A stretch of DNA of 46,692 bases from Thermoplasmata archaeon. GTDB taxonomy: Archaea; Thermoplasmatota; Thermoplasmata; Lutacidiplasmatales; UBA184. Every line of letters starts with the position of its first letter. Position 1 is the stretch's first letter. Below are positions 15,993-24,327 of the stretch, piece by piece. The position numbers were made by a program, and so were the translations under genes. Below the pieces are notes generated by a model, which saw nothing but the letters and a program-made list of their open reading frames with translations, searched no databases and was not told the origin of the DNA. Where the stretch lies: positions 1 to 46,692 of the forward strand of contig JAKIVT010000005.1 of the NCBI GenBank assembly GCA_022750415.1. The letters are read 5' to 3'.

Positions 15993-17069
15993 ATGAAGCG
16001 TCAGATGGTCGATATGCTCGCGGACCTGATCAAGATCCCGAGCGACCCGTTCTCCGACAAGCAGGAGGTGCTCGACTACGTCCAGTCGTTCACCGACCAG
16101 GTCCACATGCGGAACACGCTGTTCGGCGAGTCGACCGCCCCGGCGCTCCTCGCCGAGTACGGCCAGGGGGGCGTGGTCCTCTCCGGCCACCTCGATACAC
16201 CACCAATCGGGGACTACTGGAGTTTCTCGCAGAGCCAGCTCGCCGGCGGCCGGATGTACGGTCGCGGGGCGGCGGACATGAAGGGGACCGTGATCGCGAT
16301 GCTGCAGGCGGCGCAGGACCTCGTGGCGCGCAAGGTCCCGGTGGTCCTCGCGCTCACAACCGACGAGGAGACGACGATGCAGGGCGCCGCGGCGTTGGCG
16401 AAAACGCTCCCGATGCGGCGGGCGAAGGCGATCGTCGTCGGCGAACCCACCGGCCTTCGCGTGGCCTACGCGGAGAAGGGCGTCCTCGACCTCGCGATCG
16501 AGACCCGGGGCAAGGCGGCGCACGGCGCGATGCCGCACCTGGGAGAGAATGCGATCTCGAAGATGATGCGGATCCTCCGGGGCTTGGAGAGTTTCAAGGG
16601 CCGCATTGCGCACCCCGAGCTCGGCAGCGTGACCATGAACATCGGCACGCTGAACGGAGGTACCCGGATCAATGTCGTCCCCAACAAGGCGACGGCGGAG
16701 GTCGACATCCGATTCCCGCCTCCGTACTCCCCGGACCAATTGTACCGCGAGATCGAAGAGCATCTGCGGCGGATCAAGACCCCCTTCACGCTCCGGCGGC
16801 TTCTGAGCATGCGGTCGGTCCAGATCGACCCGGAGAGCCCCCACGTGAAGCTGCTCCGGGAGGTGTCGAGCGCCGAGTCCGCCGTCCTCGTCCACGCCAG
16901 CGAGGCGGTCTGCTACACGCAAGTGAACCCGAACGTCGTCATCTTCGGCGCCGGCGAGGAAGAACTCTCCCACCAGGCGAACGAGTACGTCAAGGTCGAA
17001 GCCGTCGCCCGCGCCTCCGAAGTCTACAAGAAGTACGCGCAACGGCTCGCGACCGGCAAGGCTGGCTGA
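15993..17069 (+). CDS. M20-family metallopeptidase/deacylase (ArgE/DapE-like)
   Basis: A 358-residue M20 zinc hydrolase. Metal ligands and catalytic residues appear in order: 'VVLSGHLDTPP' near residue 60, 'YGRGAADMKGTVIAM' near 90, 'LTTDEETTMQGAAAL' near 123, 'VVGEPTGLRVAYAEKG', and a late 'EEELSHQANEYVKVEA'. A dimerisation domain lies between, starting 'TRGKAAHGAMPHLGENAIS'. Substrates in this family include N-acylated amino acids, so ArgE, DapE or LysK roles are all possible. The upstream gap has TATA-like 'gattaagg' and 'gtattacc' elements, so it is probably transcribed separately from the sugar genes. The glycosyltransferase gene follows after 12 bases. Confidence 0.88.
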   Translation: MKRQMVDMLADLIKIPSDPFSDKQEVLDYVQSFTDQVHMRNTLFGESTAPALLAEYGQGGVVLSGHLDTPPIGDYWSFSQSQLAGGRMYGRGAADMKGTVIAMLQAAQDLVARKVPVVLALTTDEETTMQGAAALAKTLPMRRAKAIVVGEPTGLRVAYAEKGVLDLAIETRGKAAHGAMPHLGENAISKMMRILRGLESFKGRIAHPELGSVTMNIGTLNGGTRINVVPNKATAEVDIRFPPPYSPDQLYREIEEHLRRIKTPFTLRRLLSMRSVQIDPESPHVKLLREVSSAESAVLVHASEAVCYTQVNPNVVIFGAGEEELSHQANEYVKVEAVARASEVYKKYAQRLATGKAG

Positions 17070-17081
17070 CGGGCGCGGCCC

Positions 17082-18266
17082 GTGAAGATCGCCGAATTGG
17101 CCACGCGGTATCCGCCCGGCCCCGGCGGTGTCGAGCGCCACGTCCGCGAAGTCTCCGTTCGGCTGGTGCAACGGGGCCATTCGGTGGACGTGTTCACGAC
17201 GGACCTGTACCGGGAGTACCCGTGGCTGCGGCTCGGGCCGGAGGTGCCGCGGGACGAGGTCGTAGACGGCGTCGCCGTTCACCGCCTGCCGGCGTGGACC
17301 CTTCCGAGCGAGTTGCACTACCCGTTCTTCCGCGGGCTTGACAAAGCGCTCGCCGCAGCGTCCCCCGAGCTCGTCCACGCCCACACCTACGGGACGAACC
17401 ATGCGGCCGCTGCCGCGCGGTACGCCCGAAAGACCGGTCGGCCGTTCGTCCTCTCCGCCCACTACCATCCGATCTGGTCGATCGAGGGAGGGTGGCTCCG
17501 TCACCGGATTCGGGGGTTCTACGACCGGCAACTCGCCGCTCCGATTCTCGCATCGGCGAAGCGGGTGATCGTCCAAACCCACGAGGAGGAGCGACTGCTT
17601 CGGGTCCCGGGATTTCCCATCCCCCCCGTCGAGATCGTGCCGCCCGGGTACACGCCCCTCCCCGCTCCCCCCGAAGGGGACCGGCCGTTCGCCCGGTCGC
17701 TCGGGATCGAGGGGCCCTTCCTCCTGTTCGTCGGGCGGCTGGCGTCGAACAAGGGGCTGCTCGAACTGGTCGACGCGTTCACGCGCCTCGCGCAGCACGA
17801 CCCGACCGCGACGTTGGTGCTGGTCGGGGAAGACGGGGGGATGCGTCCCGCCGTCGAACGGAACATTGCGGCGCGGAGCCTGGGCGGACGAGTGCGCATC
17901 ACCGGGTACGTCGCGGACGAGCGGCTCCTCGCCTCGGCGTTCCGGGAGGCCCGCTTGTTCGTGCTCCCGAGCGAGTACGAAGCGTTTGGTCTCGTCCTCC
18001 TGGAAGCGCTCGCGCAGGGGACTCCGGCCGTCGCCTCGCGGGTGGGGGGAATCCCGGAGTTTCTCGAGGACGGCAAGGCCGGTCGCCTCGTGCCGCCGAA
18101 CGAGCCCGTGGGGCTCGCGAACGCGATCCTCACGCTCTGGGACGACGAGACGACCCGGAAGAAGTTCGGGGCATATGGCCGGGACGTCGTCGTTCCGAAA
18201 TACTCCTGGGAACGGGTCGTCGACGAGCTCGAGCGGATCTTTCGGGACGTCGCGGACGGACGATGA
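17082..18266 (+). CDS. Glycosyltransferase family 4 protein
   Basis: A 394-residue GT-B fold retaining glycosyltransferase. The N-terminal acceptor domain begins 'MKIAELATRYPPGPGGVERH', with the glycine-rich loop of the family. 'LVHAHTYGTNHAAAAARYAR' and 'VLSAHYHPIWSIEGG' follow. The donor domain has 'LLFVGRLASNKGLLELVDAF' near residue 213 and the E-x7-E signature in 'PSEYEAFGLVLLEALAQG'. It transfers a sugar from a nucleotide-sugar donor, probably during assembly of a lipid-linked glycan (inference). GTG start. Its stop overlaps the ATG of the next glycosyltransferase (ATGA), so the two are coupled. Confidence 0.93.
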   Translation: MKIAELATRYPPGPGGVERHVREVSVRLVQRGHSVDVFTTDLYREYPWLRLGPEVPRDEVVDGVAVHRLPAWTLPSELHYPFFRGLDKALAAASPELVHAHTYGTNHAAAAARYARKTGRPFVLSAHYHPIWSIEGGWLRHRIRGFYDRQLAAPILASAKRVIVQTHEEERLLRVPGFPIPPVEIVPPGYTPLPAPPEGDRPFARSLGIEGPFLLFVGRLASNKGLLELVDAFTRLAQHDPTATLVLVGEDGGMRPAVERNIAARSLGGRVRITGYVADERLLASAFREARLFVLPSEYEAFGLVLLEALAQGTPAVASRVGGIPEFLEDGKAGRLVPPNEPVGLANAILTLWDDETTRKKFGAYGRDVVVPKYSWERVVDELERIFRDVADGR

Positions 18267-19417
18267 AAGTCGTCCACGTCACGCTCCGCTTCGATGCGCC
18301 CGGCGGCGTCGAGACCAACGTGCGGGAGATCGCGAAGGGGCTCCGGGCCGCGGGGGACGACGTGAGTGTGTTCGCGAGCGACCTCTACGACGAGGGCCGG
18401 TGGGAGCGGCGCACGACCTTCGCCCCGGCGGTCGATGGCGTTCCCGTCCGCCGATTCCCGGTTCGCAAACGCGTTGTTCCGTTCCTGACGATGCCGATGA
18501 TGGGCGGCCTGATCGATGCGCTCGCCGCGCAGCCTTGGGACGTGATCCACGCCCATTCCCACCGGTACGGGCATGTCCTCCAGGCGGCGGCGGTCGCCCG
18601 CCGACATCGGGTCCCACTCGTCGTGTCGACCCACTACCACCCGGCGGACCGGGGCGAGAAGCCGCTGAAGCGCGGCCTCCTTCGGTGCCAAGACGTCGCG
18701 TTCGGGATGAGCGCGTACCGCATCGCCGACGCGCTGGTCGTGGAGACGGAGCGCGAGGCCGGGCTCCTTCGGGAGTTCGCCCCCTCGAAGGGGATCCGGG
18801 TGATTCCGCCGGGCATCGACCTCGACGCATGGGGACATCCGGAAGCCGACGCGCCTCCCGCGGGGCTTCCCGAACGGTTCGTCCTCTACGCCGGCCGGAT
18901 CGCTCCGAACAAGGGGCTCCCGATCCTGCTCCATGCGTTCGCGCGGCTGCCGACGTCCGGCCGTCCTCGCCTCGTCCTCATGGGCCGCGATTGGGGGGAG
19001 CGACCGGCGCTCGAGCGGCTCGCCGCCGAGCTCGGGGTGACCGACGAGCTAGTCTGGCTCGGACATGTCGAGTCGCCGTCCGAGTACCGGGGCGTGGTCC
19101 GGCGGGCGAGCGTGTTCGTGCTGCCGTCGGAGTGGGAGGCGTTCGGCCTTGTGCTGTTGGAGGCCATGGCCGCGCGGGTCGCGATCGTGGCCTCCGCCGT
19201 CGGCGGCGTCCCCGAGGTGCTCGAGGGAGGGAAATCCGGCCGGCTCGTCCCCTACGGAGACCCGGGCGCCCTCGCCGACTCGATCGGCCAACTCTTGGCG
19301 GACGACGCCGAACGCCGGCGCCTCGTGACGGCCGGGACCCTGCGGGTCGCCTCGCTCACGTGGGCGAACGCCGTTGCGCGTCACCGGGCGTTGTATCGCG
19401 AACTGGCTCGCGGGTAG
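18263..19417 (+). CDS. Glycosyltransferase family 4 protein, second of a pair
   Basis: A 384-residue GT4 enzyme paralogous to its upstream neighbour. It starts 'MKVVHVTLRFDAPGGVETNV' and shows 'DVIHAHSHRYGHVLQAAAVA', 'VVSTHYHPADRG', 'VLYAGRIAPNKGLPILLHAF' and the donor-site 'PSEWEAFGLVLLEAMAARVA'. ATG 18263 is chosen for the ATGA overlap with the previous stop; the track's start at 17492 reads through the preceding gene out of frame. Tandem coupled GT4 genes suggest two consecutive sugar additions to one glycan. Acceptor and donor sugars are unknown. Confidence 0.92.
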   Translation: MKVVHVTLRFDAPGGVETNVREIAKGLRAAGDDVSVFASDLYDEGRWERRTTFAPAVDGVPVRRFPVRKRVVPFLTMPMMGGLIDALAAQPWDVIHAHSHRYGHVLQAAAVARRHRVPLVVSTHYHPADRGEKPLKRGLLRCQDVAFGMSAYRIADALVVETEREAGLLREFAPSKGIRVIPPGIDLDAWGHPEADAPPAGLPERFVLYAGRIAPNKGLPILLHAFARLPTSGRPRLVLMGRDWGERPALERLAAELGVTDELVWLGHVESPSEYRGVVRRASVFVLPSEWEAFGLVLLEAMAARVAIVASAVGGVPEVLEGGKSGRLVPYGDPGALADSIGQLLADDAERRRLVTAGTLRVASLTWANAVARHRALYRELARG

Positions 19418-19532
19418 CGCGCCCGGGCAATCGCTCGAGCTCGTCGGCGAGCTCGCGGGTCGCGGTCCGGTCGGGCTCGCGCTCGGCGAGGGAGCCCGCT
19501 CGCAACAGCGCGACGGTCAGGGCGAGCATCAT
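19356..19532 (-). CDS. Possible small protein coupled to the aminotransferase gene
   Basis: A 58-codon ORF starts at an ATG that overlaps the aminotransferase stop as ATGA, the coupling used repeatedly in this window. The first ~38 codons ('MMLALTVALLRAGSLAEREP', then Glu/Arg-rich helix) have the strong GC third-position bias of real genes. The last ~20 codons lie antisense to the end of the GT4 gene and lose that bias. I recognise no family. It may be a real small protein or chance. Confidence 0.25.
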   Translation of the reverse strand: MMLALTVALLRAGSLAEREPDRTATRELADELERLPGRATREPVRDTTPGDAQRRSPT

Positions 19533-20662
19533 GACGCGCCCAACTCCGCTCCGACGGACCGGAGGATGCCGAGCCCTTTGCGGAGGTTGTCGCGCGAGGC
19601 GGCGAACGACAAGCGGAGATGGTTCGCCCCGAGCGGGCCGAACGCGTCTCCCGGCGTGGAGATGAGCCCGCGCTGGAGCAGGGTCCCCGCAATCTCCTGC
19701 GCAGTCCCCGGCCAGTCGAGGTTCGGGAAGGCATAGAACGCCCCCGCCGGGGGAACGACCGAGATGCCGGGGATCTTGGCGAGCCCCTTCGCGATCAAGG
19801 TCCGTCGGGCCCGGAACTCGGCGACCATGGCCCGCGTCGCGGCCCCGCCGTCCTCGAGACCGGCGAGCACGGCGGCCTGCGCCGGGGTCGACGGGCAGGC
19901 CATCATGTGGTAGTGCATCTTGTTCAGCTCGACGGCGAGCGCCCGCGGGGCGACGAGGAAGCCAATCCTCCACCCCGTCATGGCGAGCGTCTTCGAGAAC
20001 GAGTTCACGATGACCGCCCGGTCGGTCCGGCCCCAGAACGACCGAAACTTTCCTTCGTAGACCATCTCCTCGTACACCTCGTCGGAGACGATCGTCAGGT
20101 CGTGCTCCTCGGCGAACGAGATCATCCGGTCCACCGTCGCCTCGGTGAACACGCTCCCCGTCGGGTTCGATGGGCTGTTCACGACGATCACCCGGGTTCT
20201 CGACGTGACCAGCCGCTCCAGCTGCTCGAAATCCGGTTGGTACGCCTTCGCCTCGTCGAGGTCGTACCAGACCGGTCGGGCCCCCGCGAGCTTGGCATGC
20301 GGGGGATAGAGTACGAATCCCGGGTTGGGGACGAGCACCTCATCGCCCGGGTCGTACAGGGTGAGAGCGACGGCCATGAGGCCTTCCGAGCCGGAGCCGG
20401 TGACGATCACATTCTCGCGACCGGTCTCGGGGTCCCGCTCCCGGTACCGCTCGGCGATCTTCTCGCGCAGCGGGGGCAGACCGGCCGAGGGTCCGTAATG
20501 GTTCATGCCGTGCCGGACGGCCTCACACAAGGCATCGAGGACCGCCTTCGGCGGCTCGAAATCTGGCTCACCCAATCCCAGGTTGATCGCGTTGGGCGGG
20601 GCCGCCTCGAACATCTTCCGGATGCCCGAGATTTCCACCTGGCGGACCCGCTCGGCCACCAC
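19529..20662 (-). CDS. PLP-dependent class I aminotransferase
   Basis: A 377-residue fold-type I aminotransferase of the aspartate aminotransferase group. It has 'NAINLGLGEPDFEPPKAVLD' near the N-terminus and 'NHYGPSAGLPPLREKIAERY'. The catalytic Asn region is 'VNSPSNPTGSVF', 'IVSDEVYEEMVYEG' provides cofactor contacts, and the PLP-lysine lies in 'VNSFSKTLAMTGWRIGF'. Substrate could be aspartate, aromatic or branched amino acids. The start is set at GTG 20662, because a TATA-like element lies 26-28 bases upstream; the track's extra 48 residues are Arg-rich and unlike the family. It is divergent from purA. Confidence 0.92.
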   Translation of the reverse strand: MVAERVRQVEISGIRKMFEAAPPNAINLGLGEPDFEPPKAVLDALCEAVRHGMNHYGPSAGLPPLREKIAERYRERDPETGRENVIVTGSGSEGLMAVALTLYDPGDEVLVPNPGFVLYPPHAKLAGARPVWYDLDEAKAYQPDFEQLERLVTSRTRVIVVNSPSNPTGSVFTEATVDRMISFAEEHDLTIVSDEVYEEMVYEGKFRSFWGRTDRAVIVNSFSKTLAMTGWRIGFLVAPRALAVELNKMHYHMMACPSTPAQAAVLAGLEDGGAATRAMVAEFRARRTLIAKGLAKIPGISVVPPAGAFYAFPNLDWPGTAQEIAGTLLQRGLISTPGDAFGPLGANHLRLSFAASRDNLRKGLGILRSVGAELGAS

Positions 20663-20684
20663 GGGGCCGCGCGACGGGACCTCC

Positions 20685-20694
20685 CTTCTTAGCC
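20685..20694 (-). promoter_or_regulatory. TATA-like element for the aminotransferase gene
   Basis: The minus strand reads 'ggctaagaag', centred about 27 bases before GTG 20662, predicting a leaderless message. Confidence 0.4.
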
Positions 20695-20853
20695 TTGGTG
20701 GGGCCGTGCGTCGTCGTCGACCGGCCCGACGGTGCCCGTCGCCGGTGTAGCACGGGGTCGAGGCCCGGCGGGATCGACAGTCCGAACCGCGCCGTGCATG
20801 ACACAAGCGCCTTCTACCCGGACCGCTCCGTCGCCTCCGGGAGGAGACCCGGC

Positions 20854-22194
20854 GTGCCCGTTATCGTCATTGTCGGCGCCCAATTCGGCGACGAAGCGAA
20901 AGGAAAGATCACCGACTATCTCGCTGCGAACGCCGAGTTCGTAGTGCGGACGGGCGGGGGCCCGAACGCCGGCCACACGATCGACCTGCCGGAAGGGAAG
21001 GTCGTCCTCCACCAGTTGCCGTGCGGCGTCCTGCGCCAGGACGTCACCGCGGTATGCGGACCGGGGATGGTCCTCGACCCGACCGCCCTCGACCAAGAGA
21101 TCCGGACGCTCGAGGAGCGCCGGATGTTCAAGGGAACGCTGATCATCAGCGAGCGCGCGCACGCGATCCTGCCGACGCATATCGCGGAGGACGCGTGGGA
21201 AGAGAAGCTCCGGACGGCCACCCACCCAGGCGCCGAGCTCGGCACGACGATGCGGGGGATCGGCCCGGCGTACGCCGACCGGTACGGCCGGTGGGGAGTC
21301 CGGTTCGGCGAACTGATCCGACCGGCGAAACTCCGGCAGCGACTCGAGTTGCTGCTCGCCTCCAAACCCCATCTCGCCGGGATTCTCGACCCGAACCAAC
21401 TTCAGTCCGACCTCGGAGAGGTCGCGGGCCGGCTCGCTCCGTTCGTCCAGCCGACCGAGCCGACGCTCTGGTCCGCGCTCGCGAGGAAGGAGACCGTTCT
21501 TCTCGAAGGAGCCCAGAGCGCACTCCTCGACATCGATTTCGGGACGTATCCGTACGTCACGAGCCATCACCCCACCTCGGCCGGAGCCCTCGTGGGAAGC
21601 GGCATTCCGCCATTCGAAGTCTCCGAGGTCGTCGGCGTCACCAAGGCGTACGCGACCCGGGTGGGCGCGGGACCGTTCCCAACGGAGGTTGGCGGGGACC
21701 TCGGCGCCTACCTCCAGCGCGAGGGAGGCGAGCGAGGGGCGACCACGGGCCGGGTCCGCCAGGTCGGTTGGCTCGACCTCGTGCTCCTCCGCTACGTGAC
21801 GAAGCTCAACGGATTCACGTCGCTCGCTCTCACGAAGGTCGATGTGCTGGGCGGACTCGACGACGTGCCGGTCGCGGTCCAGTACGTCACTCCCGAGGGC
21901 CAGACGTTGACCGACTACCCTCCCGCCGACGCCGACGATCTCGCCCACGTGACCCCGGTGTACGAGAAGCTCCCCTCCTGGCCCAAGTTCAACGAGCGGC
22001 TCGTCGCCCGGCTCCGGGACGAAGGGGCGGCGGCCTTACCCCCGACGTTGAAACGATTCGTGGCGTACATCGGGCAAGAGACCGGCGTGCCGGTCGAGTG
22101 GGTCAGCTACGGCCCGCGGCGCGAGGAAACGGTCTGGTTGGGGAAGACCCACGGGTCCCCAGCCGCCGGCTCGGTCACGGCATGGGCGCAATGA
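20854..22194 (+). CDS. purA: Adenylosuccinate synthetase
   Basis: A 446-residue enzyme that condenses IMP and aspartate with GTP in AMP synthesis. The N-terminal loop reads 'VGAQFGDEAKGKITDYL', where most homologues have GQWGDEGKGK. 'VVRTGGGPNAGHTIDLPEGK' follows, then 'GTTMRGIGPAYADRYGRWGV', 'VLLEGAQSALLDIDFGTYPYVTS' (quoted in part) and the C-terminal guanine-site 'LALTKVDVL'. Length is of the long bacterial/eukaryotic type. GTG 20854 is preceded by 'ggaggag' at good spacing and gives a normal N-terminus; the track's longer start adds a Pro/Arg-rich stretch. The LysO-like gene follows after 10 bases. Confidence 0.93.
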   Translation: MPVIVIVGAQFGDEAKGKITDYLAANAEFVVRTGGGPNAGHTIDLPEGKVVLHQLPCGVLRQDVTAVCGPGMVLDPTALDQEIRTLEERRMFKGTLIISERAHAILPTHIAEDAWEEKLRTATHPGAELGTTMRGIGPAYADRYGRWGVRFGELIRPAKLRQRLELLLASKPHLAGILDPNQLQSDLGEVAGRLAPFVQPTEPTLWSALARKETVLLEGAQSALLDIDFGTYPYVTSHHPTSAGALVGSGIPPFEVSEVVGVTKAYATRVGAGPFPTEVGGDLGAYLQREGGERGATTGRVRQVGWLDLVLLRYVTKLNGFTSLALTKVDVLGGLDDVPVAVQYVTPEGQTLTDYPPADADDLAHVTPVYEKLPSWPKFNERLVARLRDEGAAALPPTLKRFVAYIGQETGVPVEWVSYGPRREETVWLGKTHGSPAAGSVTAWAQ

Positions 22195-22204
22195 CCCGGC
22201 GGCC

Positions 22205-23071
22205 GTGAGCTTCGACCCGCTGCTCTACGTCGCCCTCGCGGCGGGGTTCGCCATCGGTCGACTGACTCCATGGCGTTCGCACCGCATCGGCCAGGCGGCG
22301 CTGGTCACGGTCGCGATCCTCCTGTTCCTTCTCGGCGACAGTCTCGGGACGTTGGGTCTCGGAACGGTGGCCATCGAGGTTCCCCTCGCCTTCGCCTTCG
22401 CGGCGGCGACACTGGTCGTCACGGTTCTCGTTGCGGGAGTCCTCCTCCGTGGGAGACCCGCCCCGGCTCGGGAGCCAAAGGCTCGGGAACTCCGGGCCTC
22501 GCTCCTGCCGCCGGTCGGCTTCCTCGCTGCCGTTCTCCTGGGGGTGGTGGTCGGGCGGCTCGGCGGAGCCGGGCCCGGGCCGTTCACGGAGTACGCGCTC
22601 TATGCCCTGCTGGCCCTGGTGGGGTTCGACCTTCGACTGAATCTCGCCCGGCTCCGCTCGGCGTGGATCCCGATTGCCGCGGCGACCGCGGGAGGAATCG
22701 CCGTGGCGGCGGCGTTCGCCGTCACTGGGCTCGTTCCGGCGCAAGCCGTCTTCTCGACCGCGTTGGCCTTCGGGTGGTACTCTCTTTCGGGGCCCCTGAC
22801 GGCGGTCCGCCTCGGGCCTGCGCTCGGGCTCTTCGCGTTCCTTGCCAACTTCCTCCGGGAGAACCTGACGATGCTCTTCGCACCACTACTGGGGCGTCGG
22901 GTTCGCGGGGAGGGGCTGGCGGCGATGGGGGGGGCAACGTCCATGGATACCACGCTGTACTTCGTGACCCGGTACGGCGACCCGGAGGCCGCGACCGTCG
23001 CCCTTGCGACCGGGATTGTCCTGACGACGGCGGCCGCGCTTCTCGTTCCGTTCGTTCTCGGCCTGCCGTAA
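22205..23071 (+). CDS. LysO-family (DUF340) lysine exporter-like membrane protein
   Basis: A 288-residue protein with about eight hydrophobic helices. The C-terminal half carries the LysO/DUF340 signature: 'LAFGWYSLSGPL' near residue 190, 'FAFLANFLRENLTMLFAPLL' near 215 and 'MGGATSMDTTLYFVTRYG' near 240. E. coli LysO exports L-lysine (established). The archaeal homologue may export lysine or a related basic compound, or thialysine-like toxic analogues. GTG start, 10 bases after purA, so probably in the same transcript. The tRNA-Val gene follows, with its own promoter. Confidence 0.88.
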   Translation: MSFDPLLYVALAAGFAIGRLTPWRSHRIGQAALVTVAILLFLLGDSLGTLGLGTVAIEVPLAFAFAAATLVVTVLVAGVLLRGRPAPAREPKARELRASLLPPVGFLAAVLLGVVVGRLGGAGPGPFTEYALYALLALVGFDLRLNLARLRSAWIPIAAATAGGIAVAAAFAVTGLVPAQAVFSTALAFGWYSLSGPLTAVRLGPALGLFAFLANFLRENLTMLFAPLLGRRVRGEGLAAMGGATSMDTTLYFVTRYGDPEAATVALATGIVLTTAAALLVPFVLGLP

Positions 23072-23078
23072 GCGCGAA

Positions 23079-23086
23079 GTTTATTG
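23079..23086 (+). promoter_or_regulatory. TATA box of the tRNA-Val gene
   Basis: 'gtttattg', directly after the LysO stop, is centred about 29 bases before the mature tRNA 5' end. Confidence 0.55.
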
Positions 23087-23111
23087 GACGAGGCGGCTCG
23101 CCGACGGTCGT

Positions 23112-23184
23112 GGGCTCGTAGTCCAGCGGTTAAGACGTCGCTCTCACACAGCGAAGACCGCCGGTTCGAATCCGGCCGAGCCCA
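23112..23184 (+). tRNA. tRNA-Val (anticodon CAC)
   Basis: A complete cloverleaf can be drawn by hand: acceptor 'gggctcg' pairs with 'cgagccc', the D arm uses 'gtc'/'gac', and the anticodon stem 'tcgct'/'agcga' encloses loop 'ctcacac' with anticodon CAC. The T arm 'gccgg'/'ccggc' encloses 'ttcgaat'. The discriminator is A and CCA is not encoded. No intron is present. It reads the valine codon GUG. Confidence 0.95.
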
Positions 23185-23614
23185 TCCGGCTTCGTCGCAC
23201 GCCCCGATGCGATGTGTCCGTGCCTCCGCGAGGACTCCTCGCCGTCCCCGGACCCGACAACAAGGGGTCGCAACCCCGCGGCAGATCCTGCGCGCGGGCG
23301 CACCGCGGGCGCCTCCGTCCCGGATCCCAGGTACGTAGGAGGAGGGACACTTACCGTTCCATACCCCCGAATCGAGCTCCGCTCTTCCCTCGAGGCGAAG
23401 GGAGCGACGCCCCCGGCAGCCCCAAATCGGGAGACGGGATCCGGGGGCCTCCGGCCATTCCCGCCTAGGATAGGACCCGGGAGCGGTCCGCTCGACGCTC
23501 AGGGGGATTTCGTGCCGAGCGATGTAGGTGCCGAAATCCATCTCGGACCCACGAGCCAAAACGCCCTTTCGGGGGGCGTCGGGGAGTTCCCGAACCGGGC
23601 GGCGAGGCGGCTAA
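23185..23614. other. Gene-poor stretch after tRNA-Val
   Basis: Roughly 430 bases hold no convincing gene. Minus-strand ORFs here owe part of their length to the antisense of the tRNA. One AT-richer spot, 'ggctaagtc' near 23610, could be a TATA element for the following scramblase-like gene. I see no repeat or attachment-site duplication of the tRNA 3' end. Confidence 0.5.
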
Positions 23615-23737
23615 GTCGGCGGGCGGCGTCCCCGCTTTCGTCCGGGGTCCACCACGACGCTTCCGCCCCCCCCATGGCTGAGTGGGCCGGCACCGCTCCC
23701 CGAGGACGATCCGTTCCGGACGGAGTCCACTCTCCTC

Positions 23738-24244
23738 GTGACCCGGCAGCCCGACATCGGTCTGGACATCGAGGTCACCGATGCCCAGGGTCGGGTTCTG
23801 GCCGAGGCGAATTCGACCTGGCGGGGATGGAAGGGGTTCAGGGAGCTGGATTTGAAGGACAACTCCGACCGACTCCTCCTGACCTACCGAATCACGCCGC
23901 CCCGGGCGGGACACTTCTTCTCGGCCCGCCCTCTCCTGCTCGCCGACGGGGCCGGGCGGGCGCTCGGGACCCTGCAAACCCGGTTCGACGGGTGGAAAGG
24001 GCGGCGGTTCTCGCTCCTCCGGCCGGACGGGCGCGACCTCGTCGTGCCGCACATCCCCCGCCACCAGGAGAATCCGCTATTGCTGGGCCAACAGACCGTG
24101 GGTTCGGTCGGAAAACGAGGCGGCCTCCTCAGCACCTTTTCCCTCCGGTTTACGCAGCCGTGCGATCATCTCCAAGCCGTCGGACTCCTCGTCTTCGTCG
24201 CGGTCCGCGCCGGACACACGAGCACCGTCGGCACCCGGGGGTAG
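23738..24244 (+). CDS. Scramblase/LURP-one-like beta-barrel protein (start uncertain)
   Basis: A protein of at least 168 residues with alternating short strands: 'IGLDIEVTDAQGRVLAEANS' near the start, 'GHFFSARPLLLADGAGRALG', 'GWKGRRFSLLRPDGRDLVVP', and a hydrophobic C-terminal helix 'CDHLQAVGLLVFVAVRAG'. This layout resembles the phospholipid-scramblase/LURP-one (Tubby-like) fold, whose prokaryotic roles are unclear. GTG 23738 is the first usual start, but the frame stays open upstream to 23615 and reads 'PPPPWLSGPAPLPEDDPFRT', a plausible Pro-rich N-terminus running into the first strand. A CTG at 23678 is one possible start. It lies after tRNA-Val and is not tightly linked to neighbours. 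Confidence 0.55.
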   Translation: MTRQPDIGLDIEVTDAQGRVLAEANSTWRGWKGFRELDLKDNSDRLLLTYRITPPRAGHFFSARPLLLADGAGRALGTLQTRFDGWKGRRFSLLRPDGRDLVVPHIPRHQENPLLLGQQTVGSVGKRGGLLSTFSLRFTQPCDHLQAVGLLVFVAVRAGHTSTVGTRG

Positions 24245-24327
24245 GACTCCTCCGACGGGCCGACGGCGCTCCCGCTTCCGGAGGTGCGGCCGATAGCCTC
24301 TAGTGAGGACTGCCGTCTCGCCAGGGC

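Noticed and set aside
22600-23559. Minus-strand 319-codon ORF with 'ARPDSNRRSSLCESD'
   Set aside because: That peptide is the antisense translation of tRNA-Val, a well-known annotation artefact; the rest is antisense to the LysO-like gene or lacks coding character.
23272-23559. Minus-strand reading 'MDFGTYIARHEIPLSVERTA' as a small protein
   Set aside because: The first ~25 codons look protein-like, but there is no TATA element or ribosome-binding site and the frame degrades toward the tRNA.
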